Counted from the first letter of the stretch, positions 1-12,262 are shown. The stretch is 64,000 nt of DNA from Pseudeuparius sepicola (GCA_963920635.1 OY987299.1:66942692-67006691); one strand, 5' to 3'. Program-made: numbers and translations. The notes: generated by a model not told the origin, from the sequence alone.

Positions 1-2136
1 GGTAATGTTACATTTTTAGACCCGATTAATTACTTCCCTATGGCATTGTCGGCCCTCTCTAAGGTATTCGGTCTTATTGAGCTCAAAAAGGGGTATTTTC
101 CACATTTATTCAACATCGCAGAAAACCAAACGTATGTAGGATCAATACCTGAAATTGATTACTACGGTCCTGATTCAATGAAGCCAAACGACAGAGAACA
201 GTTTGTATAATGGTATGAGGAGCACAAGAATGACCAATTTGATTTCCAACAGAAAATTGTCTCCTATTGTATCTCTGACGTGGAAATCTTAACACAGGCC
301 TGTCTAAAGTTTCTAGAACAGCTGCTAGAAGAGGGTAATGTATGTCCTTTTACCGAAGCCTGTACCCTGCCCTCCGCCTGTAACAAAATATTTCGCCGTA
401 ACTTTTTTAAGCCCAATACACTAGGAATAATTCCAAAGAACGGTTACAGATGGCGCGACAATCAGTCCAAAATTGCGATAATGTCGCTAATCAGCGAGGA
501 AAGGCAAAAGGTAGAGAAATCGTTCTTAATGGCGTAAAAGTAGATGGTTTTTGAAAAGCAACAAACCAAATTTTCAAGTTCAACGGGTGCTATTTTCACG
601 GATGTCTCACATGTATAAACAGAGTAGACAACAGCCCCCGACGACCCCACCGATAGATGCGAGTCTACACTGGCCAAAATCGAGCGGTTACGGAGTCTAG
701 ATTCTGAGCTAATAGTAAAATGGGAGTGTAAATTCCGCAGAGAACTTACCCCCGAACTATAAAATACTCTGCAAAAAAAAGAACGGGAGCCACAAAACTC
801 TATCATAAGACAACCGGAGACGAAAAAATTAAGTATGTAGATTTCTGCTCCCTCTACCCTTGGTTATATAAATACGGGAATTACCCCAAGTTTACGTTGG
901 AGAGGAATGCTACAAACTCGAACTAAAAGAAACAGACGGTCTCATTAAATGTAAAGTCATGCCGCCCCAGAATTTGTACCATCCTGTGCTAACGGCAAAG
1001 GTGAATTCCAAGCTTCTGTTTGTCCTATGCAGAATATGTACCGAAGAGCAAAACGAAGAAAATTGTAGCCACAACGACGACCAGCGAGCTCTGGGCGGCA
1101 CCTGGATTATTGACGAAGTGTTGAAAAGTCTTGTGAATGGTTACCATATTGTCGAGATACACGAAATATGGAAATATAAGGTGGAGCAATATAACACAGA
1201 GACAAAAACGGGCTGAATATATCAGTAAATTTTTAAAAATCAAACAACCAGCATGCTTCCGGCTGGCCCACCGATTTTAATTCTCAAGAAAGTAAACAAG
1301 CCTACATAAAAGATTACTTTGAAAGGGAGGGAGTTACACTAACATGTAACGAGATCGATTTTAACCCCGGTAAACGACAGTTAGGTAAGGCTGTCATAAC
1401 CTCTTTTTGGGAAAATTGGAACAAAAAGAAAACCAAAGTAAAACCTCCATCGCCAATAACCCAGATAATTTTTTTTCAATGCTAACTAACCCTTCTATAG
1501 ACACCTTAATTGTAAATTGGTAACACAAAGAAGAGAGTTTTGCGATTCTGCCAACAGTAAACGTAGCGTATACAACAGCTCAGGCACGTCTAAAACTCTA
1601 CAGCTATCTCGAACAGCTGAACGACAGAGTGTTATATTACGATACAGATAGCGTAATATAAATTTCAATACCCGGAGAGTACGACGTGCCTATCGGGACT
1701 TTCCTCGGAGAAATGACAGACGAGCTGGAGTGTTACGGTACCGGGGCGTACTTAACCGAGTTTGCGACTGGCGGTCCCAAACTATACGCGTACCTAGCGT
1801 ATTCTCCTACCACGGGACAGCATCACGAAATATACAAGGCTAAAGGTAATAATAATAGTTTTATTGTCCAATATTTTACGAAAATCATGTGTTCCAGGTA
1901 TTCGCATCAGCTACGACTCGTCCAAAATCTAGAATTTCGCTAGGCTGAGGGATATGGTATTGGCCCAGGAAGCGTCAGTCTACATCACAAGCTCCAACAT
2001 TAGGAGTACAAACGAGCACGAAGTTGTAACCGTAGAGGAAAAGAAAATATTCCGAGTCACTTTTAATAAGCTGCGACGAATTGAGGATTACGATTCAATT
2101 CTCTAGGGTTACAATAAACGTCTCAAAAGCGAGTAG
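1..2136 (+). pseudogene. Decayed protein-primed DNA polymerase B (Polinton/Maverick type), 5' end outside window
   Basis: This is the exonuclease-to-C-terminus part of a family B DNA polymerase of the DNA_pol_B_2 type used by Polintons. Seen: KKGYFPHLFN near 85-120, then a YYGPDSMKP stretch, then the exonuclease motif YCISDVEIL near 265-295, and the polymerase motif YYDTDSVI at 1635-1658. The codon after VI, normally a tyrosine, is TAA (1659-1661). An earlier in-frame stop lies near 208, and the reading frame changes several times between 540 and 1560. The tail runs YDSIL-stop-GYNKRLKSE to TAG at 2134-2136. The frame cannot make one protein, so this is a fossil. No Polinton integrase, capsid or terminal repeat is visible beside it. 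The family call is firm; assignment to a Polinton rather than a related virus-like element is inference. Confidence 0.8.
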
Positions 2137-2358
2137 ATTTTGGTGTTCGTCTAATAAATTTGATCGTTTAAGATATTTTTAACAAATCTAATTAGTTTTA
2201 ACATCCCAATGCAATTATTTTTTTAAATTTTTTACTTACTAACTATATATTTGTATACGAGGTTCAAAAAATACCCAGTATTTTTTAAAATATTAAAATT
2301 TTTAGCGAAAGTTCTTTAGAACAGAATGTATCAAATATTTAACCGACATAATTTTTAA

Positions 2359-4769
2359 CAATAAATAAAAAAACTCTAGGGTATCGACCATATATGGTCG
2401 AGCATATACAGGGTGATTTTTACAAGTGTTTCATTAGAACATTATTGGGATGGAAATGAAATTTTGATTTCAAATTTTGAGGGATCATATAAGAGGTTAG
2501 GAACTCTATTCTCAAAATATTTTCAAGATGGTGGCACTTTCGGAAAAGCCGGAAGTGAGTACTAACTTTGTTATTTTAAATAGAACACCCTATATATTAT
2601 TACATTTTTGAACTCCTTATAAAATTCTAAGTCAACTTCATGAATACATATGTGTCATTATCTCTAACCGTTTTGAAGATATTCTCACTTTTATGATTTT
2701 TTTGACAGATGACATGGCGCATTTAACTAGCTGTAAGTTTTAACTACGATTAATTAAAAAACTAATATTTGCTCATTGATACTTAATATGAAGGGTCACG
2801 CTAATCTGAATATAAAAATTTAAAGTATTGTACAGGGTTTTCAGAAATTGATGTCCAATATTGTCATTAAAAATATGCGAAAACTCCATTTTTTCAAATG
2901 GAAACCCCCATTTCTTATTTGTTCATTGCATTCCTCTTAAAAAATGGTGCTAAAACGTAAATACTCTTAAATTATCTGCAATTGATGGTTCTCGAGTTAT
3001 TTCATAAAAACTCATATTTCTTCACATTGCTCAGCAATTTGTTCTTACTCTGTCGTGGGATGCCATGGAAAACAAATGATTTGACATTTCTACATTTATT
3101 TGTTAGGTCCTATCAAAACAAATTTATTGAACGAATAAGATACAATAAAGTAAAATAATAAACATTACAGCATTTGTTCAAAATGTTGCCCGTTCTCATC
3201 TAAACATTTAGCAATTCTCTTCCGTACACAATCTATGGTTGCTTTTTGAATTTCATTAGGTGGAATTTCTGCAAAGGCTTGATGGACTCGTTCCCGAAGA
3301 TCTTCTTTGCTATTTACCACTGATCTATAGACTTTAGATTTTATTGCACCCCAAAGATAGAAATCAACTGGTGTTAGATCTGGTGACCGCGGTGGCCATT
3401 CTAATAGGCCGTTTAACCGAATCTATCTGTTACCAAAAAGTTCGTCCAACTTTTGTGTAATTATAGCTGTACAATGAGCACGTGCTCCATCTAGCTCCAA
3501 CAAGTAATTCTTTCCTGAAGAGGTAACTCATCTAGGAAGTCACTAACTAATTAGTTATCCCGTCCCTAGAAATTTTAGCTTCATCGGTCCAAATGATTTT
3601 TTTAAGGAATAGTAGGTCTTCACGGAGTTTCTCAGCGACAAAAAATTATTCTTCGTTCGTGGTCGCCATGGTACAAAGCTTGAACGTTTCGAAATTTATA
3701 ATGATGCATTCCAGCATTTTTCAAATTTTTTTGCGTAGAAGAATATTATGTAATTCCTAATGCACGTTCTGCACCTCTAATAGCTCTGGGCTCTGCGTGA
3801 AAATATGCCAAAACATTAATCTGACAAAATTTGCTTCCATTTTGTGAAGTATTGATTTCGTCAGCGGTGGTAGATGAGGATATCTCTCATTCAAAGTTCT
3901 TACCGTTCTCTCCAAAATTTTATTGCACTCGCCATACGTATAAAACATGTTTAAAACATCTTGATTTGAATAATAATTACCAGCCATTATTACACTCGCA
4001 ACGACTAATATCAATGTATTTGTTGTTGTATGACTACTAAATAAATGCAGAAATGTCAAATCATTTGTTTTCCATGGCATCCTACGACCGAGTAAGAACA
4101 AATTTTAGAGCAATGTGAAGAAATATGAGTTTTTATGAAATAACTCGAGAACCATCAATTGCAGATAATTTAAGAGTATTTACGTTTTAGCACCATTTTT
4201 TAAGAGGAATGCAATGAATAAATAAAAAATTGGGGTTTCCATTTGAAAAAAATCGAGTTTTCGCATATTTTTAGTGACAGTATTGGACATCAATTTCAGA
4301 ACACCCTGTACAATATTTTAAAGTTTTATCTTCAGATTCGCGTGACCCTTCATAATGAGTATCAATGTGCAAAATATTAGTTTTTTTAATTAATCGTAGT
4401 TAAAACTTACAGCTAGTTAAATGCGCCAAGTCATCTGTCAAAAAAATCATAAAAGTGAGAATATCTTCAAAACGGTTAGAGATAATGACACATATGTATT
4501 TATGAAGTTGACTTAGAATTTTATAAGGAGTTCAAAAATGTAATAATATATAGGATGTTCCATTTAAAATAACAAAGTTAGTACTCACTTCCGGTTTTTC
4601 CGGAAGTGTCACCATCTTGAAAATATTTTGAAAATAGAGTTCCTAACCTCCTATATGATCCCTCAAAATTTGAAATCAAAATGTCATTTCCATCCCAATA
4701 ATCTTCTAATGAAACACTTATAAAAATCACCCTGTATATGGTCGAAACCCAAGAGTTTTTTATTTATTG
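2359..4769. mobile_element. Long-TIR mariner-type transposon
   Basis: Two inverted arms of roughly 700 bp flank a minus-strand transposase remnant. The core ends are TACAGGGTGATTTT (2407) and its complement ending at 4736. The inverted match continues outward through a CAATAAATAAAAAACTC block to 2359 and 4769; the left side has about 14 extra bases (TGGTCGAGCATATA) next to the core end. The arms run inward to about 3104 and 4036. Tc1/mariner elements normally have short TIRs, so arms of this length are unusual. A TA duplication fits the core ends but is not proof. Confidence 0.85.
3165..3987 (-). pseudogene. Broken Tc1/mariner-type (DDE_3) transposase
   Basis: The N-terminus (3987 downwards) reads MAGNYYSNQDVLNMFYTYGE, the helix-turn-helix DNA-binding domain (DUF4817-like) common to insect elements of this group. 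The catalytic segments follow in order but in shifting frames: IIWTDEAKISRDG near 3560-3610 (first Asp), LDGARAHC near 3470-3500 (second Asp), and WPPRSPDLTPVDFYLWG near 3355-3405 (third Asp). The end is ENGQHFEQML before TAA at 3165-3167. There are frameshifts and stops between 3500 and 3760, so it is not functional. The second motif has LDGARAH where the family usually has HDGAPAH. It lies between the long arms of its element, as expected for the mobilising gene. Confidence 0.85.
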
Positions 4770-5990
4770 ATATTGATACGACCAGGAAATACCATTTTTA
4801 CATTGATAATTTTTAACTGTATTATACGAGGGAGGTTCAAAGAGTTGTTAAAAAGTATAAAGATCTCCAATTTTTAAAAGTATTATCAACAAAAGTTATT
4901 TGAAATTAAGCAAGTAGATGACTCGTTAGATGTCTAAAAATGTTTTTCCATACGGGTTTATAATTTATTATAATATGCTATATTTTATACACAGTAAAAC
5001 TAAGTTTTACATGTAATTTTTAAATGGTACATGTTTTCTTGTATGTGGAAGAAATAAAAATGCAAATTAACTATTTTCCATTGTTTTATTAAAAAAATAT
5101 CTCCTCCTATACAAATCTGATACTAACTTATCTCTATTAAAGTGCATAAATTCAAATATGCAGTATGTTTCCAACATAAACGATGCCTACATAATTCCAA
5201 AATTAAAACATGATTACATTTCATTAAAAATTTTAACATTTTCTATACACTCTTTCTTTCAATTAATAAATATCTAATCAACACCCACTATAATGTAATT
5301 TTCGAGTTATGTCAGTATAGCTGGAAAAATCACGCATAGAAATAAATTTAAGTTTCTCATGACGAATCCTATTTTCTAAACAAGCAAAAAACATTTAAAG
5401 GTCTATAATTTATGTTATTTGTTGGTTTACAACCTTAAGTACTAGGTGTCGCTGTACATTAACAGTTGACATTTATGGTGTTATTGAAATTTTCGTAAGG
5501 GTTTCAAAGAAAAAATATCTCTGCTAGTATCTACTGGATACCGTTCACATAAAAAATGTTTTTAGAGTTTCCTAATAGATGGCGCTATACATTAACAAAC
5601 CATTTTTATATGAAACTTGAAAATATTTTTGATTTTTTTTTAGTAGATTTTTCTTAGGTATTACTAGATGGCTCTGTACATCAAATCAACAAACCATTTT
5701 TATATGAACCTTGAAAATATTTTTGATTTTTTTCTAGTATATAATTCGAATAAAGAATGCCACTTAGGTTTTTTCTTTTCTTGTTTGGCCATTAAAATTA
5801 AGTGTATAATATAATTACACCTAGAAATATGAACAAGTTAATATCATCGCTTCTCTTTAATAGTACCAAAATGTATATATCATCATAATTGTTTTTTTAT
5901 TTATGAGAATGGGTAAGTTAAACAAAGTAGTACAAATATGGTCGTTTAATTAATCTTCTTATTCTGTAAAATACATATTTACATTAGTTT
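4770..5990. other. AT-rich interval with no gene seen
   Basis: No open frame with recognisable protein similarity and no clear element ends are visible. The only structure is a short diverged direct duplication at 5591-5736, listed separately. Confidence 0.6.
5591..5736 (+). repeat. Diverged tandem duplication, about 88-bp period
   Basis: AACAAACCATTTTTATATGA followed by ACTTGAAAATATTTTTGAT occurs twice, at about 5595 and 5685. The copies are preceded by similar ATGGC..CT.TACAT sequence. No function is evident. Confidence 0.6.
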
Positions 5991-6683
5991 TAAAGTGTTA
6001 ATACTTTATATGCAAATACAGACCATCCCTGAACGCCCATATAACCCCCAGGTCACTCAGAGTATCCATGTAATAGAATACCCTATATCCACGAAACACC
6101 CCCACCCTATGTATTACACCCACCACCCGAATCTCGTTGGGTAGCCTGAGCGGAGGTTGCGGGTAATCAGGCCCGCTCCTTATTACGATATATCCTAATG
6201 GTTCCCAATGATAAAACAGAATATTGGTTAATTCAAGTAGTTATAGAGAAGAAAAATCTTTTGCATTTAGTTTCTAAAAAATCTCTTCTAGACGGAGAAG
6301 AAACCCAAAAAATGTCTTTACAAAGTATACACATTACTTACAGGTTCAGGGAGCATATATACTCGAACGAATTTGATCAGTTCTCCTTCTGTAAAAGAAA
6401 ACAAATGATTAGATGACTACCAAATAATATTATATAGTGTCTGCCAAAACGTAGGTACCTATTCAACATAATACGGGAATTTTTTAATTTTTTCATAAAT
6501 GTTTCAGCTATTTTTTATAACCAAAAAAAATACTCGTATTTATATACCACCCATTACCTCATTTCTTATCATTATTATTGACTTAGCCAAAAGGCATTCG
6601 CATTCCCTCTACGGGGAACATTCACTCAGATCTCGGGTATCCCGGATCTGGCTCGGACGAGACCCTTGCCATGTTATCGGACC

Positions 6684-7200
6684 TTAGGTGACATTGATGG
6701 TGTTGCACGTTCCTGCATTCCCCATGAATTTCCTGACGGTTCGGGCTGTCGCAAGTAGTACCGCTTTCTGCATGGACCTGTAAAGATTTTCAGTTAGACC
6801 CAGCTCTTTGATGTTTCTCAGCAGAGTTTTTAGTATAACACCAGTTGTTGACACGATGATTGGAAGCGTCTGAAAGTTCTCCATTTCCCATTGCCTTTTA
6901 ATTCGTTCTTCCAAGTCTCTGTACTTCGCGATCTTATCGGCCTGCTTCACACGCAGGTTGTTGTTGTTTGGGATGGCCACATCAATCAGAGTTGTCTTCG
7001 TAGAAATTTTATCAACTATTATAAGGTACGGCCTGTTATGGGCAACTCGTTGATCTGTCAGAACTGTACGATCCCAGTACATCCTGTAGTTGCTGTTTTC
7101 AAGAACAGGCTCCGGTGTGTAGCTGTAATATGGGACCCTCTATTCTGTTTTGCCAGGCGTAGATATCCGCCCGTTCCTATGCCGCTGCCCGCAACCTGCT
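6684..7200 (-). pseudogene. Non-LTR retrotransposon C-terminal fragment
   Basis: The minus strand reads YYSYTPEPVLENSN then MYWDRTVLTDQRVAHNRP, LIDVAIPNNNNLRV, YRDLEERIKRQWEMENF, LPIIVSTTGVILKTLL and MQKAVLLATARTVRKFMGN. This block is typical of the C-terminus of an insect non-LTR retrotransposon family. Its P-x-D...IDVAIP arrangement resembles the PD-(D/E)XK restriction-like endonuclease of R2-type elements; here the expected PD is PY, a possible lost catalytic residue. One in-frame stop lies upstream near 7140-7150, and no reverse transcriptase domain is visible further 5' (7250-7600), so this is a 5'-truncated, decayed copy. The 3' flank (6590-6683) is relatively GC-rich and could be its 3' UTR. 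The exact clade is uncertain. Confidence 0.7.
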
Positions 7201-7249
7201 TTTTTATATTGCTGAAGATACACTATTTGCATTGTGTAGTGGAAAAATG

Positions 7250-8426
7250 ATGACAAACGCCATTGCCCGTGGCCGGGGTTGTGATGCCCCGGTAGGAGCC
7301 CCAAGAAATTCTTATAGAATTATTAAATCCAAGTCGCGATATTGGAACCTTGGCTTCAATCGAACGGCTGGATTCTTAGAAAACTTTAATGGTGTTAATA
7401 TAAACAAAATTCCGACCGCCCAGGTGGTCTAATTTCGTGGAAATGCGATCGGAATCTCACGCTAGGATCACGCTACCAAATTCGCGGAATTCCAAATGCT
7501 TGACCATATAAGGAAATCCTGGAAAATCGAGCTGAGAAATAGCACGCGCCGAGCGTGAGGAGATGCAGTAGCAACCTCTGAACAAAACCACCAAAATTCT
7601 TCTAAGCACCTGAGTAAGTGGACTGACCAAGTAGTAAGATATTTTTGTTTTGATTCTTTTATGTTTGAATTGCCTTTAATTTTGGATTTTGAAATTATTT
7701 TGGAAACTTTAGAGATACTGAAATTATTGTGAATTTCAGAAATTGAGTCTTTTTATTTTCATTTTATACTGAAGATTGGATAAACTTATTTGCAGCTATG
7801 CCAATTGAGGTAATGAGTATTTTATCTAGTCTTTATGCTAATTAAGAACTTCTATCCATGCCGTACGATTATTCTGAATTTTGAGCCATATTATTTTGGT
7901 ATTGCTTGCAAGAGTTTATTTTTTAATTGAACCATTTTATGCTACAAGCTTAAGTAAAGTGAATTACAGTTTATGCCAATTTTGTACTGGGCCACTCATT
8001 GTTATACAAAATAATCAATTAAATTTATGCTATTTGGGAATCTTTTGCAATTCTTGTACTTTAATCTGAAGGTTTGTCATTTTATGGCATAGTTTATATG
8101 TTTGTGCCATTTTGACATATTGTTTGCGTCCTATTTTAAATTCTATTGTTTAACAGTGTACTTTTAAAACGTTGGGATTGTGAAAAGGGTTCATATTTAG
8201 GATATCTTGAGTAGCGTTGTGCGAAATCATAGATTTATTACAATTACTCATTATTTAATTATTGCACATGTTTTTAAACTTCCTCTTAAACTGTATTTTA
8301 GTAAATTAATGTACTATCTCATTTTTTATTCTTAATAAACTTGTTAAACTATACCCTGTATCTCCGTTACATCCTTAGGCTCACACTAAAATAAAAACTT
8401 GTAGGCCACCCTGTATAATACCGCCC
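7250..8426. other. Interval with no gene seen
   Basis: A few short open frames (7232-7432, 7881-8069) have no recognisable features. A fragment of a CAGGGTG-type end occurs in the same orientation at about 8354 (ACCCTGTAT) and 8411 (CACCCTGTATAA), without an inverted partner. Confidence 0.5.
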
Positions 8427-8636
8427 GCCAATTAACATCTAACGGGGTAGGATTACTACAGGGTTGACGGGCCAGCGTTTCGGTAGCCGACCGTTTTTTA
8501 CGATGCATTTTATCATTAGCACATAATATAGGTCCAATTTTTATAACTAATTTCGCGAAAAGTTTTGCTTGTCTTTCAATATACTTTTTGACTAAGTCTA
8601 CACGTCGTTCAGGAAAAATACCATTAGGAAATAATC
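8427..8636 (-). pseudogene. Unrecognised open reading fragment
   Basis: The minus strand stays open for about 70 codons, including LFPNGIFPERRVDLVKKY, ERQAKLFAKLVIKIGP and NDKMHRKKRSATETLARQ. It is lysine/arginine-rich and does not look like random AT-rich translation. A TAG immediately precedes it and no start codon is visible. It may be a fragment of a mobile-element protein; I do not recognise the family. Confidence 0.25.
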
Positions 8637-8655
8637 CCTAGGTCTGTGGAATTAA

Positions 8656-8686
8656 TATTAATAATAATATTAATAATAATAATAAC
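8656..8686. repeat. TAA-rich microsatellite
   Basis: Short (TAA)n-like run of about 30 bases with one phase interruption. Confidence 0.8.
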
Positions 8687-8739
8687 GTCTTTATTAAAGA
8701 AAATAGCATATAGTAGAGGATCCGCACTAGAAACGACCT

Positions 8740-9125
8740 TCACCCATCTGTTTAATGGATGAAAAGTATTTTATATCAAATTTCATATATTAGAAAATAT
8801 ATCTCGAGTGGGTTGTCTAAAAATTTCCTGGCCAGACTATGGTTAATTAAAAATTGAAAAATGACTTTTTATTAAATATTGCACTCATGAGTTTAACGAA
8901 TAAATTTAATACCAACCGAAAATATGAAGCCTACAGAATATACAAACGTTGGGTTGTCTATTTTTTTCCTGGCGTAACTACTGGGTTGGCGGGTATAAAC
9001 AGGTAAATCGATAATAGTTATTTTCACCTATTTGTTTAATAAATAAATCTTATATCAAAATGAGCGCTATTTAATTGCGAATACGATAATATAGGGTTGT
9101 CTGTAAAAAATCTGGCCTGAATGAC
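8740..9125. repeat. Three highly diverged repeat units around GGGTTGTCT
   Basis: GGGTTGTCT followed by an A/T stretch and CTGGC occurs at about 8810, 8951 and 9103. The upstream sequences of the first and third also match (CACCCATCTGTTTAATG and CACCTATTTGTTTAATA). The spacing is about 140-155 bp. The units are too diverged for a young satellite; they may be old tandem copies of part of an element. Confidence 0.45.
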
Positions 9126-10069
9126 GGTTGTCGAGTTTTGAAAGGTGAAAATTTTATGCGTATGTAAGTTACGACAAAGAAGTCCGAGCTAACTATCCCA
9201 TGCGATAGAAGAGGACACTACATTGCACATACGCGCGACGAGACCGCCAGATGAAAGAGAGCGCGCATGCTATTTGTTCATGCAACAGAGAAGGATAGCG
9301 ATACATTAGTAAATACTAAACATTATTTTGGAGCAACTGGCATTAGAGTTGAGAAAACAACGATAACTATATAATATATTAAATAATAATATAATATAAT
9401 TTTATATGTGGCTGTACAACATATCGCGTGCCTAATGCCAAAAAGATATAAATATGCTATATATACCGTAGGAGCCAAAAGGCGTATAAAAAATTGTTTT
9501 TGCTTAATCGTTTTGAAATCACTTCAAATGAATATATACTTGCAATAAAAGAAATTAATATATATTTTTTCCAATAGGCCTTTTTGGCATTTATTTTTTA
9601 TTCTATTATTTTTATACTTCTGAAGTGATTTAGAGCTGTCAAAGTTACCTTTTAAAAGTAACTAGTTACTTTGTATCTACTTATGCTTAAAAAGAAACTA
9701 GATACTTTTGAAAGATCGTTATTTTTCTACAAAAGTAACTAAGTTACAAGTTACTTCCCAAAAGTATCTAGTTATTGTTACTTGAGAAATAATTAAAATA
9801 CTTTTCAGGTAACTAGTTACTTAAGTAAATTACTTACTTTAAAAGTAACTAGTTACTTAAGTAACTTAGTTACTTTGAAAGTAACTAGTTATTACGTTAT
9901 TTTAATTTTATACATCATACCCCAGAGTATCAGAGATTTTACACATCCAATCTGTCTGACTTCTGAAATGTTTAATATTGTCTTTATTTTCTTATTATTT
10001 TTATGTTTTATAAAAAAACAGCTAAAACAACAAAGGTAAAATATATTTTTTTCTAAGTAGGGGTACCTA

Positions 10070-11077
10070 TACAGGGTGATTCAAAACTATGCGGCACCCT
10101 TCCAGGGGCGTAATTTACTCGTTAAAATAAGACGAAAAGTTCATATCAACATGGGTCCAAAAACGCTTCGTTACGTAGATTCAGGGTGATTAAGCTTTCA
10201 AAAAAACATCGATTTTTGTTTATACCTTCCAAACCCATAAGAATATTTAAACCAAACTTGGTACACAATAATACCCTCATAGGGTGACATAACACATGTT
10301 AATATCAGGTCTCCAAAGTAACCAGTGGCGGAGGTATAGGTAATCAGTACCATTAATTAAACAAAAAAATAGTACGGCCTTGTACAATATAAAAATGTAC
10401 TATCTTTTTGAATAAACAATACAATATGGAACAAAAAATGAGAAAAATTTGAGTTTTTCCTATTTCTCATCTTTTTTGGACTCTTTACTTTACTTTGAAG
10501 TAACTATTATTTTAAGTAAACGAAATGATTTTCAAATGGAATTGCAGTAGGAGTAGGTAATTTTTGATTATTATTGGTTTGGAAGGTATGAACAAAAATC
10601 GATATTTTTTTGAAAGCTTAATCACCCTGTATCTTCGTAACGAAGTGTTTTTTGGACCCATGATATGAACTTTTCATCTTATTTTAAGAGGGGGTTGCCG
10701 ACAGCGAAAGTGACGTTAGATTTCGTATTTTTTTAAGTTGTATAGCATAAAATCTAATAACATTTTATCTGGCAAAAATTTAGTACAAACATCTCTGCCT
10801 TTCATTTTAATCATAAGATCTTAAAAGCATATGCACTGGAATTATTATTTACCCCAAGGTTTTCATAACCTATAAAACAAAACTCTGCTTGTAAAATCTT
10901 ATGATTAAAATGAAGACAGATGTTTGTACTAAATTTTTGCCAGGTAAAATGTTATTAGATTTTATGTTATGCAACTTAAAAATACGAAATCTAACGTCAC
11001 TTTCGCTGTCGGCAACCCCCCTTAACGAGTAAATTACGCCCCTGAAAGGGTGCCGAATAGTTTTGAATCACCCTGTA
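10070..11077. mobile_element. Palindromic CAGGGTG element without a gene
   Basis: Starts TACAGGGTGATTCAAAACTA and ends with its near complement at 11077. The arms pair over about 350-500 bp, including GTAATTTACTCGTTAAAATA, the GACGAAAAGTTCAT stretch and AAAAATCGAT blocks. TA dinucleotides flank both ends. The right arm has been lengthened by the piggyBac-type MITE at 10688-11021; the left arm shows the uninterrupted sequence. It looks like a non-autonomous relative of the long-TIR mariner-type elements in this window. Confidence 0.8.
10688..11021. mobile_element. piggyBac-type MITE with TTAA target duplication
   Basis: A 334-bp almost fully palindromic element, starting GAGGGGGTTGCCGACAGCG and ending in the complement. 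TTAA lies on both sides (10684-10687 and 11022-11025). The opposite arm of the host palindrome shows the pre-insertion sequence with a single TTAA (CTCGTTAAAATAAGA near 10116), so insertion with TTAA duplication is shown directly. No coding capacity. Confidence 0.88.
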
Positions 11078-11889
11078 TAACTATAAAATATAATCACAGG
11101 ATTTACAATCTAAATCACAAAACCAGGTACAAAAAATTCTGTAAACATAGGGAGTTAAAAAAAATAAAAATGCATTTTAACTTAAAGTTTAAAGCAGTAT
11201 AGATTTCAAATGCTTTTGTTTGCTTTTAGCAATACAAGTGTCTCAAAGTTTACATGGAAAATATCTTTCTACTTGAAAAAGCAACTAGTTACTTTCAAAA
11301 GTAACTAGGTACATTAAAAAGTAACTAGATACTTCTAAAGTAACTAGTTACTTTCAAAAGTAAATAGTTACCGAAAAAATGTACAAGTTACAAGTTACTT
11401 TTTGAAAGTAACTAATAGTTACTTTTGCGTCTTCAAAAAAAGTAACTAAGTTACTAAGTAACTAGTTACAATAAGTAACTAGTTACTGAAAAGTAACTTT
11501 TTTACAAAGTTATTGACAGCTCTGAGAGCAGCGGCTACATACATGCACATCGCCCGCCATCTTTCTTCATTCATTCATTCCGCGTGGTGAGAGAGTAACG
11601 TATTTTTGGTTTTGTTTTTCTGCACGCTGTACCTATACATCGATTTTCTATTCACGTCATTAAGCTGAAAATTGTCGACGACTAGGTGTGAGTATAAGAC
11701 CGTTTTGATATTGGGAGATTTCGATTGTCTTACTTCTTGTCAGTTTTAAAATTTGTTTAAAAATTGTTTTGAATCTTAAGGACAAATAGATAGTTCACAA
11801 TTTAGTATCGAGACGCGTAAGACTCTTTTCCGTACGTCGTCTGAGAAAATTTATGTAACGCCACGTGATGAAACTATTAAGGCCCTTTT

Positions 11890-12262
11890 GGTTTTGATTT
11901 TTGTCCTATCCTGTACAAATGTGAATTTTGAGACACTCTGTATTTTACTTTTAGAAAAACTTCTAATCCTGCATTTCTTCAATAAGGGAAACTCTCTTAC
12001 CAGTGCTATTATAAGCCTCCGACATTTTTCAGGAGATAAGGTTACTCTTTTTATAATTTATGAGATATCCTAAATGTTCTAATAAACCTATTGCCTTCTC
12101 TATATTCTTTTGACATTGAGAAGTGTCCCTTCCTAAATCTAATATATCATCCAAATAGATAACTGAAAAGAATCCTCTTTCACTCAACCATGACATTACT
12201 GGTCTTAAAATCATGGTAAAAATTAGGAGGGCACAACTCAGCCCAAGAGCCAACACCTTGTA
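11890..12262 (-). pseudogene. DIRS-type reverse transcriptase, catalytic part
   Basis: The minus strand reads LALGLSCALLIFTMILRPVM, then FFSVIYLDDILDLG and LLEHLGYLINYKKSNLIS. YLDD is the RT active-site box, and the surrounding pattern is that of DIRS/tyrosine-recombinase retroelements rather than Ty3/Gypsy. In a shifted frame the match continues through EKCRRLIIALVREF and KKCRIRSF to about 11890, which fits the RT thumb region. Frame changes at about 12028 break it. The 5' half of the RT lies at 13905-14422, separated by about 1.6 kb of unrelated DNA. No tyrosine recombinase is visible. Confidence 0.7.

Larger units (their letters stand above)
9632..11523. mobile_element. hAT-like element with palindromic GTAACTAGTTAC subterminal repeats
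   Basis: The outer ends are AGAGCTGTCAA (9632) and TTGACAGCTCT (11523). Inside each end lies a block with many copies of AAGTAACTAGTTACTT and variants (about 9650-9895 and 11275-11505). Short AGAGCTG-type ends plus clustered subterminal repeats are typical of hAT elements. No transposase frame is present, and the interior holds a second element (10070-11077). The 8-bp flanks (AAGTGATT / GAGAGCAG) do not match, so no target duplication supports the ends. Confidence 0.6.

Noticed and set aside
6198..6416. 72-codon frame starting MVPNDKTEYWLIQVVIE
   Set aside because: No domain, no neighbour support and no splice or promoter context; not distinguishable from chance.
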